A stretch of DNA of 64,000 bases from Enterococcus faecalis_A (GCA_051295955.1 JBPDWA010000004.1:62001-126000), one strand, 5' to 3'. Positions 44,046 through 52,326 are shown, counted from the stretch's first letter. The notes: generated from the letters alone by a model not told the origin. Numbers and translations: made by a program.

Positions 44046-44264
44046 TTATTTATTATTTTCAAGGTATTGATCCCATAACTCATCAAAAATCTGCATATTC
44101 CCCAAGTAATCGGTGTTCATCTCCAAATAAGAAGAAAGTTCATGGTAATCTTGTGCGTGTTTGGGAAACTGAATATCTCTAGCTGCATCGTTGGCAAATT
44201 GTGTTTGTACATCATTTGCCGGTCCTTTTAAGGTCATTAAATAATGGTAAAAACTTCTTCTCAC
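44046..44264 (-). CDS. YozE family protein (UPF0346)
   Basis: A 72-residue protein of the UPF0346/YozE family, which has a small SAM-like helical fold and unknown function. RRSFYHYLMTLKGP and DYHELSSYLEMNTDYLGNM are characteristic. The start is GTG at 44264 with GGAG 7 nt upstream, directly after the TAA of msrA. This coupling matters, because the internal stop in msrA may reduce translation reaching yozE. Confidence 0.88.
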   Translation of the reverse strand: MRRSFYHYLMTLKGPANDVQTQFANDAARDIQFPKHAQDYHELSSYLEMNTDYLGNMQIFDELWDQYLENNK

Positions 44265-44780
44265 TTAATCACTCCACTTATCTTCAATAAAAGTATGTCT
44301 TCTTTGATGTGCAGTTTGGAAACGCTGACGTTCTTTTTTATAAAAGTCTTGATGATACTCTTCTGCCGGATAAAAAGGGCCAGCTGGTTCAATGGATGTC
44401 ACAATCGGCCGGTAAAAACGGCCACTAGCCGCCAAAGTTGCTTTACTTTTTACAGCAATTTCTTTTTGAGTCAGATTTTGGTAAAAAATTACCGGTCGAT
44501 AATTATCCCCGCGATCTTCAAACTATCCAAGTGCATCTGTCGGTTCTGTCTGTTGCCAATAAATTTCTACTAATTGTTCATAGGAAATGAGAGCAGGATC
44601 AAATATAATTTCAACGGCTTCTGTGTGGCCGGTTTCGTGCTGCTTAACTTGTTCATAAGTCGGGTTGGAAACATGACCGCCGGTGTAGCCAGAAACAACA
44701 GAGAGAATGCCTGGTTGCGTGTCAAAAGGTTGTACCATGCACCCAAAGCACCCACCGGCAAAAATTGCAGTTTCTTTCAT
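44265..44780 (-). pseudogene. msrA: Peptide methionine sulfoxide reductase A with an in-frame TAG
   Basis: The frame reads METAIFAGG-type start MKETAIFAGGCFGCMVQPF, then GYTGGHVSNPTYEQV, HTEAVEIIFDP and EPTDALG, hits TAG at 44523-44525, and continues unbroken as FEDRGDNYRPVIFYQN through EYHQDFYKKERQRFQ to a TAA at 44265. The lost codon is normally Gln. Besides the stop, the catalytic motif GCFWC reads GCFGC: the conserved Trp13 is Gly while Cys11 is kept. Two independent changes suggest that methionine-sulfoxide repair by this copy is gone. Confidence 0.85.
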
Positions 44781-44781
44781 T

Positions 44782-45435
44782 CTATTTTTCCTTTTCTTTA
44801 GGCAAATATATACTCATCTGAATATCATCATCCACTAAATTGATTTTTTCCGCTCGAATAAATAAACCATTTTGCATTCGGAATTGATCCAAACGCAGTA
44901 AAATTGTTTTATCCTCTGGATTTACTTCCACCCATTTCGGCAATTTATAGCCACGTTTTACAAATTTAAGAATCTCTTTGACAGGTAAACCTAGCGTTCC
45001 GATGGATAAACTTTTGGCTTTTAATTGAACATTGCCATCGTCCATTACATAAGGATCGAAATATAAATAAAACTGGATATCGTGTCCCAAAACCCGAAAC
45101 GTACCGTTCAATAATGCTTCATTTTCTAAATAAAATTTATATTGAATATCGGATCCTTTTTGAAAATCTTCCAAATAAAATTCAATTAAGTCATTAATTT
45201 GCTTCTTTTTAGATTGAATAGTAATCACCGGTTCCCCGCTTTTTTCGACAATTTTTGGGGTAGCTTTAAATGCCGGTTCTCTTACTTGGGTCATGCGTAC
45301 CATTAAAAAAGCGACCGTACCAATCACTACGCCCAGCAAGATCAAAAATGCAACTTTCCATTTGTTTACTGGCTTTTTTGGAGGTTTAACGGCTGCTTTA
45401 GAACGGCTGGTAGTTGTTTCATTAGCGTCAGTCAT
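44782..45435 (-). CDS. YpmS-like membrane-anchored protein (DUF2140)
   Basis: A 217-residue protein with a basic N-terminal cytosolic segment, one membrane helix (VAFLILLGVVIGTVAFLMV) and an extracytoplasmic DUF2140 domain of about 160 residues (KQINDLIEFYLEDFQKG; GHDIQFYLYFDPYVMDDGNV; YLPKEKEK end). Function is unknown. Its partner upstream, a GDSL hydrolase, is the Bacillus YpmR neighbour, so a shared envelope role is likely. I use the ATG at 45435; a GTG 12 bp upstream is also possible. Either start overlaps the end of the hydrolase gene. Confidence 0.85.
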   Translation of the reverse strand: MTDANETTTSRSKAAVKPPKKPVNKWKVAFLILLGVVIGTVAFLMVRMTQVREPAFKATPKIVEKSGEPVITIQSKKKQINDLIEFYLEDFQKGSDIQYKFYLENEALLNGTFRVLGHDIQFYLYFDPYVMDDGNVQLKAKSLSIGTLGLPVKEILKFVKRGYKLPKWVEVNPEDKTILLRLDQFRMQNGLFIRAEKINLVDDDIQMSIYLPKEKEK

Positions 45436-46330
45436 TGTTTCTTTCACCGCTTTCTTTCTTGATTAACCATTGTTTTTGGGTTTTGATCATTTCATCTCTC
45501 ACCGCACTGGCCATCAGTTGATAGCCTAAATTGTTCGGATGAAAACGATCTTCCTCGTATAAGACGTTATTTAATGAATCACCGGTACTGCTGGCAGTTG
45601 TCGCATCTCCTTCACCGACAATTCCTACTTCGTCTCCTTTGCCTTTATAGAGCAAATCGTTAATAGGAATAAAGTACATCTTTCTTTGTGCCATCACGGT
45701 TTCTTTTGTCCGAGTATTCCAATTATCTACGATTTGCTGCATTTCAGTAATGTCAGGAAAATACAGATAAAAAGGATTGTAAATCCCTAAGACATAAATT
45801 GGAGCTGTCTTATTGTATTTTCGAATTTCCGTCAGCAACTTGGTTAATTCTTTTTGGTAAGCTTTTAAGGGCTGCTTGAAGGTTTCAATTGTTAAATTAA
45901 AAATATCTCCGCTGATGACTTTCATTAAGTCATTTCCACCGACTGTGACGGTAATCAAATCAGCTGTAGCAAGTCCTTTTTGAATTGCTGTTTGTTTTTT
46001 TATTCGCTTTCGTATCTGATCACTACGATCACCATTTTTCCCAAAATTATCAACTTGAACGCCATTCAGTTGGAATTTTTCTTTGAGATCGTTAGCAACC
46101 AAGGGCACAAAGCCACCTGAATTGGTTGAGTCACCAACTCCTTCGGTTAGCGAATCACCGATAGCTGTGTAATGAATGACTTCTTTGTTGTTATTACCAG
46201 TTACTGTTTTATTCGTCCTTAACAGCGGTTGAGCTTTAGGAATGGTCAACAGCAGTAGAGTAAAAACAGCCCCAGCAATTATCAGGGGCCCTATCAGCGT
46301 TCGCCAATGTGTTTGAAAAAAATTTTGCAT
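45428..46330 (-). CDS. GDSL/SGNH-family hydrolase, membrane-anchored (YpmR-like)
   Basis: Esterase or lipase of the SGNH fold outside the membrane. An N-terminal anchor (LIGPLIIAGAVFTLLLLTI) precedes block I YTAIGDSLTEGVGD with the nucleophilic Ser, GKNGDRSD, VTVGGNDLM (block III) and the C-terminal DRFHPNNLGYQLM with Asp and His. The ATG at 46330 has AAAGGA 9 nt upstream. At 300 residues it is normal for YpmR. It is in an operon with the ypmS-like, msrA and yozE genes. The substrate is unknown. Confidence 0.88.
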   Translation of the reverse strand: MQNFFQTHWRTLIGPLIIAGAVFTLLLLTIPKAQPLLRTNKTVTGNNNKEVIHYTAIGDSLTEGVGDSTNSGGFVPLVANDLKEKFQLNGVQVDNFGKNGDRSDQIRKRIKKQTAIQKGLATADLITVTVGGNDLMKVISGDIFNLTIETFKQPLKAYQKELTKLLTEIRKYNKTAPIYVLGIYNPFYLYFPDITEMQQIVDNWNTRTKETVMAQRKMYFIPINDLLYKGKGDEVGIVGEGDATTASSTGDSLNNVLYEEDRFHPNNLGYQLMASAVRDEMIKTQKQWLIKKESGERNND

Positions 46331-46621
46331 ATTTTCACATCCTTTAGTCAAAAAGAGACCGAAACCAAAGCTCGCTACTTTCACACAAGCAGTGACAATC
46401 AACTCAGCAAAGGCTTGCTGAAGGCTTCCCAAATACTCTAAAGCTACTTTACCTGCTAGAAGCTGTTTTCATATATTAGCTAGCCGGTCCTCGGATCAAG
46501 CAAAAGCTGGGATGCCATAAGCAGAAAAAGATGCTTTTTGTTCGGCCAGTTACCTGATACCTTTAAAAACAACCCGGTAATCAGCTGTTCCGTTCGTTCA
46601 TTTTTTAATTAATCTAGTCTT
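46331..46621. other. Possible gene remnant between degV and the GDSL gene
   Basis: On the minus strand this stretch reads with protein-like composition between stops, for example LAEQKASFSAYGIPAF and LGSLQQAFAELIVTACVKVA, but has two or three stops and no start. I do not recognise the family. It may be the residue of a gene that once stood here. Confidence 0.3.
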
Positions 46622-47464
46622 TTAATCCGTGTAGTACATAATTGCAAAGGCATTTTTTCCAGTATGAGTAGCAACAACTGAATTTGTATGTAACACAGGA
46701 ATGTCCATCTCTGGAAATATTGTTTGTAGCCCTTCTTTAAAACCGTTTGCCAGTTCCAAACCATCTGCATGAGAAATGCCGATTTTACGAACATTAGGAA
46801 TTTTGCTAAGCTCATTTTTTAGTTCTTCAAACCATTTGTTAAAAGTTTTGACGCCGCGTCCTTTGGCTACTGGAATCAATTCAGTCTGATCAAAATCCAT
46901 CACTACTTTCATGTTAAAAATGTTAGATAGCAAGCCGGTAGCCCGACTGATCCGTCCGCCTTTAACTAAATTATCTAAAGTAGAGATACCAATAAATAGT
47001 TTCGTGTGTTCTTTAACATGGTTGACTTCTGCCAAAATTTCCGCTGCACTTGCTCCATTTTGAGCTAATTTTGCCGCTTGAATCACTTGAAAAGCAAGCC
47101 CTTGATCAATAAAATCACTATCGATAACGGTCACGTTGCTGGAAGATAGATGACTTGCTTGTCGGGCAGCTTCAACTGTACCACTTAAGCCTTTTGTCAT
47201 ATGAATGGAAATAATTTCGCTGCCGTCAGCTCCTAGCTGGTCATAAAGTTCTACAAATTCACCAATTGGCGGCTGACTGGTTTTAGGCAGCGCTTTGGCT
47301 GAGGCCATCATTTCCATAAATGCTTCGCCAGATAAATGATCATCATCTGGATAAACAACACCGTCCACCATGATCGATAGCGGCATCATGTGAATATTTA
47401 ATTCATCTCTGAGATTTTTTTCCATAGTACATGAAGAATCCGTTACGATTTTAACATTTGTCAT
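46622..47464 (-). CDS. DegV family fatty-acid-binding protein
   Basis: A 280-residue two-domain DegV protein, homologous to FakB, which holds fatty acids for phosphorylation by FakA. VKIVTDSSCTMEKNL, HMTKGLSGTVEAARQAS and DNLVKGGRISRATGLL are the conserved ligand-binding segments; HTGKNAFAIMYY ends the C-terminal domain. Enterococci have several DegV paralogues and no fakA adjoins it, so the exact ligand is unknown. The ATG follows AAAGAGTGATG. It probably heads the operon running to yozE. Confidence 0.9.
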   Translation of the reverse strand: MTNVKIVTDSSCTMEKNLRDELNIHMMPLSIMVDGVVYPDDDHLSGEAFMEMMASAKALPKTSQPPIGEFVELYDQLGADGSEIISIHMTKGLSGTVEAARQASHLSSSNVTVIDSDFIDQGLAFQVIQAAKLAQNGASAAEILAEVNHVKEHTKLFIGISTLDNLVKGGRISRATGLLSNIFNMKVVMDFDQTELIPVAKGRGVKTFNKWFEELKNELSKIPNVRKIGISHADGLELANGFKEGLQTIFPEMDIPVLHTNSVVATHTGKNAFAIMYYTD

Positions 47465-47593
47465 AATTTCATCACTCTTTCTTTAAAAAAAACCTTCATT
47501 CGTGGTAGAATACCTTCAAAGGTTAACTGTCTTGTTCTAGTATAACAGACAGCTATTAATTTTTCATCAAATTAAATAAAGGAAGTGAATTTC

Positions 47594-48247
47594 TTGGAAA
47601 AAATGAAACTCTCAAAAAAATACTTAATATTAAATGAAGTTTTGAATGCCGTCACTCATGGGATTGCCGCAGGACTTAGTATTGCCGGACTAATTTTTCT
47701 CTTAATTAAAGGCGTTCAGCGCCACTCCACTACCCATATCGTTTCATACGCTATTTATGGTGGAACGCTAATTTTGTTATTTTTAGCTTCTACTTTATTT
47801 CATAGTTTAATTTTTACCCGTGCTAAAAAAGTATTTCAAGTCTTTGATCATAGTTCGATTTTTTTATTAATTGCCGGTAGCTATACTCCGTTTTGTTTAC
47901 TTAGCATTCAAGGTCAATTAGGCTGGATTTTATTTGTTTTAATTTGGCTTATGGCGATTGCCGGTGTCGTTTACAAATCATTGACGCTGCATAAGCAAGA
48001 AACCGTAAAAAATATTTCTACTATCATCTACATCATCATGGGCTGGCTTTGCTTAATCGCTGCTAAACCATTGTATCATGCCCTTGGATCTGTCGGCGTA
48101 GCTTTATTAGTCGCTGGTGGTGTTGCTTATACCTTGGGTGCTGCTTTTTATACGTTAAAAAACGTGCGCTTTATGCATGTAGTCTGGCATCTTTTCGTCA
48201 TGATGGGCGCTGGCTTTATGTATTTTTCCATTCTATTCTTTACCTAA
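47594..48247 (+). CDS. Hemolysin III family (PAQR/YplQ-like) membrane protein
   Basis: A seven-helix membrane protein of the PAQR superfamily, called hemolysin III for historical reasons; the role in most bacteria is unknown. NEVLNAVTHGIAAGLSIAGL (with the conserved His), TLFHSLIFTRAKKVFQVFDH (His, Asp and His likely metal ligands), SYTPFCLL and VVWHLFVMMGAGFMYFSI (final His) are typical. I start at TTG 47594 because AAAGGAA abuts the GTG at 47585 and is well placed for the TTG; ATG at 47603 is another option. A terminator follows. Confidence 0.88.
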   Translation: MEKMKLSKKYLILNEVLNAVTHGIAAGLSIAGLIFLLIKGVQRHSTTHIVSYAIYGGTLILLFLASTLFHSLIFTRAKKVFQVFDHSSIFLLIAGSYTPFCLLSIQGQLGWILFVLIWLMAIAGVVYKSLTLHKQETVKNISTIIYIIMGWLCLIAAKPLYHALGSVGVALLVAGGVAYTLGAAFYTLKNVRFMHVVWHLFVMMGAGFMYFSILFFT

Positions 48248-48275
48248 AAAGTATTTTATAAAAAATATTTACCAC

Positions 48276-48309
48276 AAGTGGGAAAACTGATATTTCCCGC
48301 TTATTTTAT
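48276..48309 (+). terminator. Terminator after the hemolysin III family gene
   Basis: A 10-bp stem with one G-U pair (48276-48285 with 48293-48302), 7-nt loop and ATTTTAT tail. Confidence 0.65.
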
Positions 48310-48336
48310 GTGGTTAACACCTTTATTTTGTGCCGC

Positions 48337-48351
48337 AAAAAAAAAAAAAAA
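48337..48351 (+). repeat. Homopolymer A15 tract next to the -35 of an SOS promoter
   Basis: Fifteen consecutive A end two bases before the -35 TTTACA at 48354. It can work as an UP element for RNA polymerase alpha and, being long, is prone to slippage. Confidence 0.8.
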
Positions 48352-48353
48352 GC

Positions 48354-48382
48354 TTTACAATACGAACAAATATTCGTATAAT
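48354..48382 (+). promoter_or_regulatory. Near-consensus promoter of the small SOS membrane protein
   Basis: TTTACA (48354-48359), exactly 17 bp, TATAAT (48377-48382). The spacer is almost filled by a LexA box. Confidence 0.9.
48363..48376 (+). promoter_or_regulatory. LexA (SOS) box 1
   Basis: CGAACAAATATTCG matches CGAAC-N4-GTTCG with one mismatch and lies inside the promoter spacer, where bound LexA would block RNA polymerase. Confidence 0.85.
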
Positions 48383-48389
48383 GGATTTA

Positions 48390-48403
48390 CGAACTCTTGT
48401 TCG
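48390..48403 (+). promoter_or_regulatory. LexA (SOS) box 2
   Basis: CGAACTCTTGTTCG is a perfect match to CGAAC-N4-GTTCG. It begins 8 bp after the -10 and so covers the transcription start. Its centre is 27 bp from that of box 1. Confidence 0.9.
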
Positions 48404-48426
48404 AATATATTGTTGAGGTGAGAAGA

Positions 48427-48627
48427 ATGGAAGCAATTCGCCGTGCAGGTTTTTTATTCTTTGTTTTAATTATCGGTATTTTTTTAGGAACGTTAGGCTT
48501 GCGTGCTGCCTTTCTAATTGTCACGCCTTTATTTATTTTATGGTTCATGTCTTGGGATGAAAAACGTTACGCTAGATCTCACAAACACAAAAAGAACCCT
48601 AAATATATCTACCGTAAGTTTCCTTAA
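48427..48627 (+). CDS. Small two-helix membrane protein under tight SOS control
   Basis: A 66-residue protein. Residues 8-25 (GFLFFVLIIGIFLGTLGL) and 27-41 (AAFLIVTPLFILWFM) form two closely spaced membrane helices with Arg26 in the turn. The tail from residue 44 is strongly basic, with about ten Lys/Arg plus His and aromatic residues, ending KNPKYIYRKFP. The ATG at 48427 has GAGG 8 nt upstream; a TTG at 48397 lies inside a LexA box and is rejected. I recognise no named family. It lacks the LysM of YneA. By its regulation it could be a damage-induced division inhibitor or a TisB-like membrane-active peptide; both are inferences. Confidence 0.85.
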   Translation: MEAIRRAGFLFFVLIIGIFLGTLGLRAAFLIVTPLFILWFMSWDEKRYARSHKHKKNPKYIYRKFP

Positions 48628-48636
48628 AGTTTTCCT

Positions 48637-48670
48637 CTGAAGCTAATTATACATATATACTTAGCTTCAG
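48637..48670 (+). terminator. Hairpin after the small SOS gene
   Basis: A perfect 9-bp stem (CTGAAGCTA/TAGCTTCAG) with a 16-nt loop, 10 bp past the stop codon. The tail is AT-rich without a clear T run. The 245 bp that follow, to 48915, show nothing I recognise. Confidence 0.5.
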
Positions 48671-48915
48671 CTAAATAATTTATCAAGCGAACAGCTAGCT
48701 GCCCTTAGTCTGTCTTTTGTGACCCTTCTCGCTGGTTGAAATAAGAGTCACGATTTTTCACAGATTATTGGCCGCTGCTGTTGCTTTTTTATCTACTAAG
48801 CTTTTTAACAGCTGATAAAAAATTATTACAGCTAAGCAACCATCAAGCCTTCTTTTTAAATTTACTTGACTTATTATTGTTAGAGTATTAGGTTTATTAT
48901 TGAAGTTGCATAAGG

Positions 48916-49320
48916 ATGATTAGAATGAATTGATAGCTGTCCGGCCTGGAGCCAATCAGTACCTTAGTGATGCATTTGTCTAAAAAAATTAGCGTGTTAT
49001 GTCCAACCTTTTAAAAAATCTGCTGTTAGCAGCGTCCAAGAGTCGTTAGCTATTTTTACTAATTACTTGCAACAAGCGCTGCCTTGGCCGATTTTTTATT
49101 AAGATCAAACTAGTAGCGAAGAAGCTATGGCGCGTCTGGCTCAGCAAACAGATGGCCACGATCTGCTAATAGGTATCGGCGGTGGACGAGTATTAGATAC
49201 GGTAAAAGGAGTCGCTTATTTATTAGAGATTGTGTCCTTTCTCATTCCGCCCTTAATTTCTAATAACCCTTCTCATGTACGCCATTTCTCGTTCATTTTT
49301 CTAAAAATATTTGTCCCATA
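48916..49320 (+). pseudogene. Iron-containing alcohol/glycerol dehydrogenase family, N-terminal remnant
   Basis: Pieces in shifting frames read NELIAVRPGANQYLSDAFV, then KKSAVSSVQESLAIFTNYLQ, then DQTSSEEAMARLAQQTDGHD with LLIGIGGGRVLDTVKGVAYL, the NAD-binding GGG motif of the GldA-like family, then LIPPLISNNPSH, matching the usual PTLISNN motif. Stops and frameshifts break it at least three times and the C-terminal two thirds, including the metal-binding histidines, are absent. A ribosome-site-like AAGGATGA precedes it. Confidence 0.75.
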
Positions 49321-49497
49321 ATATTTATAGTCTATCAAAATGTCGTTACGAGGCTGCATTGTTTTATTTAAAAACCTGTCCCTACACCAGCTTCTCCCTC
49401 TAATAAAAAGCATCAGGAATTTTTGGTTGAGTCGTTATGTTAGAGCTAAAATCTAACACTTCACCATCAACTTCTTCCTCATGCTTTTCTAGTTTTT

Positions 49498-50010
49498 TTA
49501 GTATTCCATTAACGTAACGATATCATACCCGTCAATTTTATCACGACCATGCAAGTCCATCAATTCGATTAAAAAGGCACAGCCGACAACTACACCACCT
49601 AAAGCTTCTACTAGTTGCGTAGTAGCTTTAATGGTCCCGCCAGTGGCCAGTAAATCATCACAAATCAATACTCGTTGACCTGGTGCAATCGCATCTTTAT
49701 GGATCGTTAAGGTATCGCTCCCATATTCTAAATCATACGTCACTTCGATTGTTTCACGAGGTAATTTGCCTTTTTTTCGGACTGGAGCAAAACCAACGCC
49801 TAATTCATAAGCGACTGGACAGCCAACGATAAATCCACGGGCTTCTGGTCCTACTACCATATCAATTCGTTTCTCTTTAGCATAATCAACAATTTGTTTT
49901 GTCGCTTCACGATAAGCTGCACCATTGGCCATTAAAGGTGATATATCACGAAAAATAATACCCTTTTCAGGATAATCGGGGATGCTAGCAATATAATCTT
50001 TTAAATTCAT
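49498..50010 (-). CDS. apt: Adenine phosphoribosyltransferase
   Basis: Salvages adenine to AMP using PRPP. The PRPP loop is VLICDDLLATGGTIKAT; GFAPVRKKGKLPRETIE and GPEARGFIVGCPVAYELG are the base-binding and flexible-loop regions. At 170 residues it is standard. Its AGGAGG site lies inside the last codons of recJ, 3 bp upstream, so the two are translated from one message. A recJ-apt pair is common in Firmicutes. Confidence 0.96.
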   Translation of the reverse strand: MNLKDYIASIPDYPEKGIIFRDISPLMANGAAYREATKQIVDYAKEKRIDMVVGPEARGFIVGCPVAYELGVGFAPVRKKGKLPRETIEVTYDLEYGSDTLTIHKDAIAPGQRVLICDDLLATGGTIKATTQLVEALGGVVVGCAFLIELMDLHGRDKIDGYDIVTLMEY

Positions 50011-50013
50011 CGG

Positions 50014-52326
50014 TTATTCTTCCTCCTTGTGCCATAACCACTGTTGAATGGTAGTGACATCGCTATAAAGCAAAAATTCTTCAGTTTTTATTTTTTTCAA
50101 TCGGTTTTGATAAATCGTACTTTCAGTTAACGGACGATTTTGCGGTGCCACCACTTTTTTCAAAATACCATTTTCTATTGTAACAAATCCCAAGTCAAAA
50201 AACACTTGAATCATAAAAATTAATAGTTTTTCTGGCAAATTCAAGTGCTGAGCCAAAGCTTTTAATTGGTGACGAACGTCAATTTGCGGCTGTTTTAAAA
50301 TAAATTTATACAAAGTGGCAAACTGTTCTCTCGTTCCCATCCCAGTTAAATATGCTTCTTCTTCAGATTGGAACATCAAGTAGACCCGCTCAAGTTGGAG
50401 GAGTTCGACAATCTGCTTAACCGTGTCAGTTTCTAAAGGACAGTCAACAAAAACGACCTGTTGAAATTGCTGTTTTCGCACTTGCTCCATAAGCGCCTGC
50501 TCATCGTGCCAGGTCACGAGAAATGCTTGGTCTTCACTGATTAGTTTTTTTGAGGCTTCTTGAAAGACAACATATAAGGTTTGCTGAATCGGCAGTGTCT
50601 TAAAACGCCCTTTTTTGCCACGCAAGTCGAATACTTGCTTGCCAGAAATTTCAATGTCTGCTACCATCAGTTGTGGTTTTTGATGGCCATTCCATTCGTT
50701 AATTGAGAGTTGACCGGCCACACGTGGATTTCCTTGAGTAATTTCCTCTGCTAGTGCGCCTTTTTGAAAAGCAATGGCATCTAATTGAGCGGATGCTTGT
50801 TTTAACTGGAACTTCAAATGAGCATTGTTAGCTCCTATTTGACGAACCTGCATAATTTCAGCTGCTTCAAAAGCAAAGGTGGGCAGCGGATTATCGGTTC
50901 CAAATGGTGCCAGTACTTGGAGCTGCTGAATAAACGGTATGCTAACATCCGCGACGTTCAGTACTTCATCAATGGTCAGTATCTGTCCTTTTGTTAAGTC
51001 GATTGCATGATCAATTACATAGCGATTTAAGTGTTCTTTTAAAGCTGTTAGCTTGGCAACAGGAAGTGTCATTCCCGCAGCCATATGATGTCCACCAAAA
51101 TGAGTAAATAAGTTGCGTACTTCATTTAATGCGTCATAAATATTTAACGCAGCAACACTACGACCAGAACCTTTTGCGGTCTGCTGTGCTTCATCAATAC
51201 TCAAAATAATCGTAGGTTTACCAGTTTCTTGCATGATGCGCCCAGCCACAATGCCTAGAACTCCTTCATGCCAATCTGGCTGAGCCAACACATGTATGGA
51301 AGCGTCCGGGTCAATCATAGCTAAAGCCTGTTTAGTCGTTGCTGCGACAATTTCTTTTCGTTGGTTGTTTTGCTCCTCAATATAATCTGCGATCGTCTGT
51401 GCGCTTGCTTCATCAAAAGTAGTTAACAATTCCACCCCTGGAGCAGCTTCCCCTAAACGTCCTAAAGCATTTAATCGGGGCGCTATGCCAAAGCCGATTG
51501 TTTCTTCAGTAAGGTTTGTTTTAGTTAATCCGGCCACTTGAATCAAGCTGTCTAATCCGATGCGGTCACTGGTCTGAAGTACTTGCAACCCCAGCTTCAC
51601 CAACGTGCGGTTTTCATCAGTGAGTGAAACTAAATCCGCAATTGTACCAATTGCAACTAAATCAAGCATTTCTACCGGTGCTTCATCCAATAATGCTGTC
51701 ACTACTTTAAATGCAACACCTACGCCAGCCAATTCAGCAAAAGGATAGCTTCCTTCAGGATGTTTAGGGTGCACGATGGCATAAGCAGCCGGTAGTTCAG
51801 CCGGCAATTCATGATGATCAGTAATAATTACGTCTACGCCTTGAGCCATGGCATAAGCAACCGCAGCATGTCCGGCCACGCCATTATCTACTGTAATGAT
51901 CAATTGCACACCTGCAGCAATTTGTTCTTTGAAGGCTTCTAAATTGGGACCGTAGCCGTGAACAAAACGATTTGGCAAAAAGAAAGCCACTTCTCCGCCA
52001 ATCAGTTCGATGCCTTCTTTCATAACAGTTGTACTAGTGATTCCATCAGCATCATAATCACCGTAAATCAGGATTTTTTCCTCTTCTTGAACAGCTTTAT
52101 GGATTCTTTCCACAGCTCGCTGCATATCATGCATTAAAAAAGGATCGTAGAGATTTGCCCTTGAGGGCTGTAAAAATTTTTTTAAAGCCAGCTCATCGTG
52201 AATATTGCGCTGCCATAATAGTTGACTCAATAAGGGACTAAGCTTGGCTTGTTGTAAATGGTGCGTAAAAGCTTGCGGAATTTCCATTTTTGGCTGTAAC
52301 TGCCACGTATAGTTTGATTTTTTCAC
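50014..52326 (-). CDS. recJ: Single-stranded-DNA exonuclease RecJ
   Basis: A 5'-3' ssDNA exonuclease for recombination and mismatch repair. Catalytic motifs: ILIYGDYDADGITSTTVMK near residue 80, DHHELP near 165, and the DHHA1 domain with GSGRSVAALNIYDAL and FGGHHMAAGMTL. A long C-terminal part (residues 450-770) holds the OB and Firmicute-specific domains. Start is GTG at 52326 with TTAGGAG upstream; an in-frame TTG 18 bp earlier overlaps the ribosome site. At 770 residues it is normal for Gram-positives. Confidence 0.95.
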   Translation of the reverse strand: MKKSNYTWQLQPKMEIPQAFTHHLQQAKLSPLLSQLLWQRNIHDELALKKFLQPSRANLYDPFLMHDMQRAVERIHKAVQEEEKILIYGDYDADGITSTTVMKEGIELIGGEVAFFLPNRFVHGYGPNLEAFKEQIAAGVQLIITVDNGVAGHAAVAYAMAQGVDVIITDHHELPAELPAAYAIVHPKHPEGSYPFAELAGVGVAFKVVTALLDEAPVEMLDLVAIGTIADLVSLTDENRTLVKLGLQVLQTSDRIGLDSLIQVAGLTKTNLTEETIGFGIAPRLNALGRLGEAAPGVELLTTFDEASAQTIADYIEEQNNQRKEIVAATTKQALAMIDPDASIHVLAQPDWHEGVLGIVAGRIMQETGKPTIILSIDEAQQTAKGSGRSVAALNIYDALNEVRNLFTHFGGHHMAAGMTLPVAKLTALKEHLNRYVIDHAIDLTKGQILTIDEVLNVADVSIPFIQQLQVLAPFGTDNPLPTFAFEAAEIMQVRQIGANNAHLKFQLKQASAQLDAIAFQKGALAEEITQGNPRVAGQLSINEWNGHQKPQLMVADIEISGKQVFDLRGKKGRFKTLPIQQTLYVVFQEASKKLISEDQAFLVTWHDEQALMEQVRKQQFQQVVFVDCPLETDTVKQIVELLQLERVYLMFQSEEEAYLTGMGTREQFATLYKFILKQPQIDVRHQLKALAQHLNLPEKLLIFMIQVFFDLGFVTIENGILKKVVAPQNRPLTESTIYQNRLKKIKTEEFLLYSDVTTIQQWLWHKEEE

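Noticed and set aside
48397..48426. TTG at 48397 as start of the small SOS protein
   Set aside because: The codon is inside a LexA box at the likely transcription start and has no ribosome site; ATG at 48427 has GAGG well placed.
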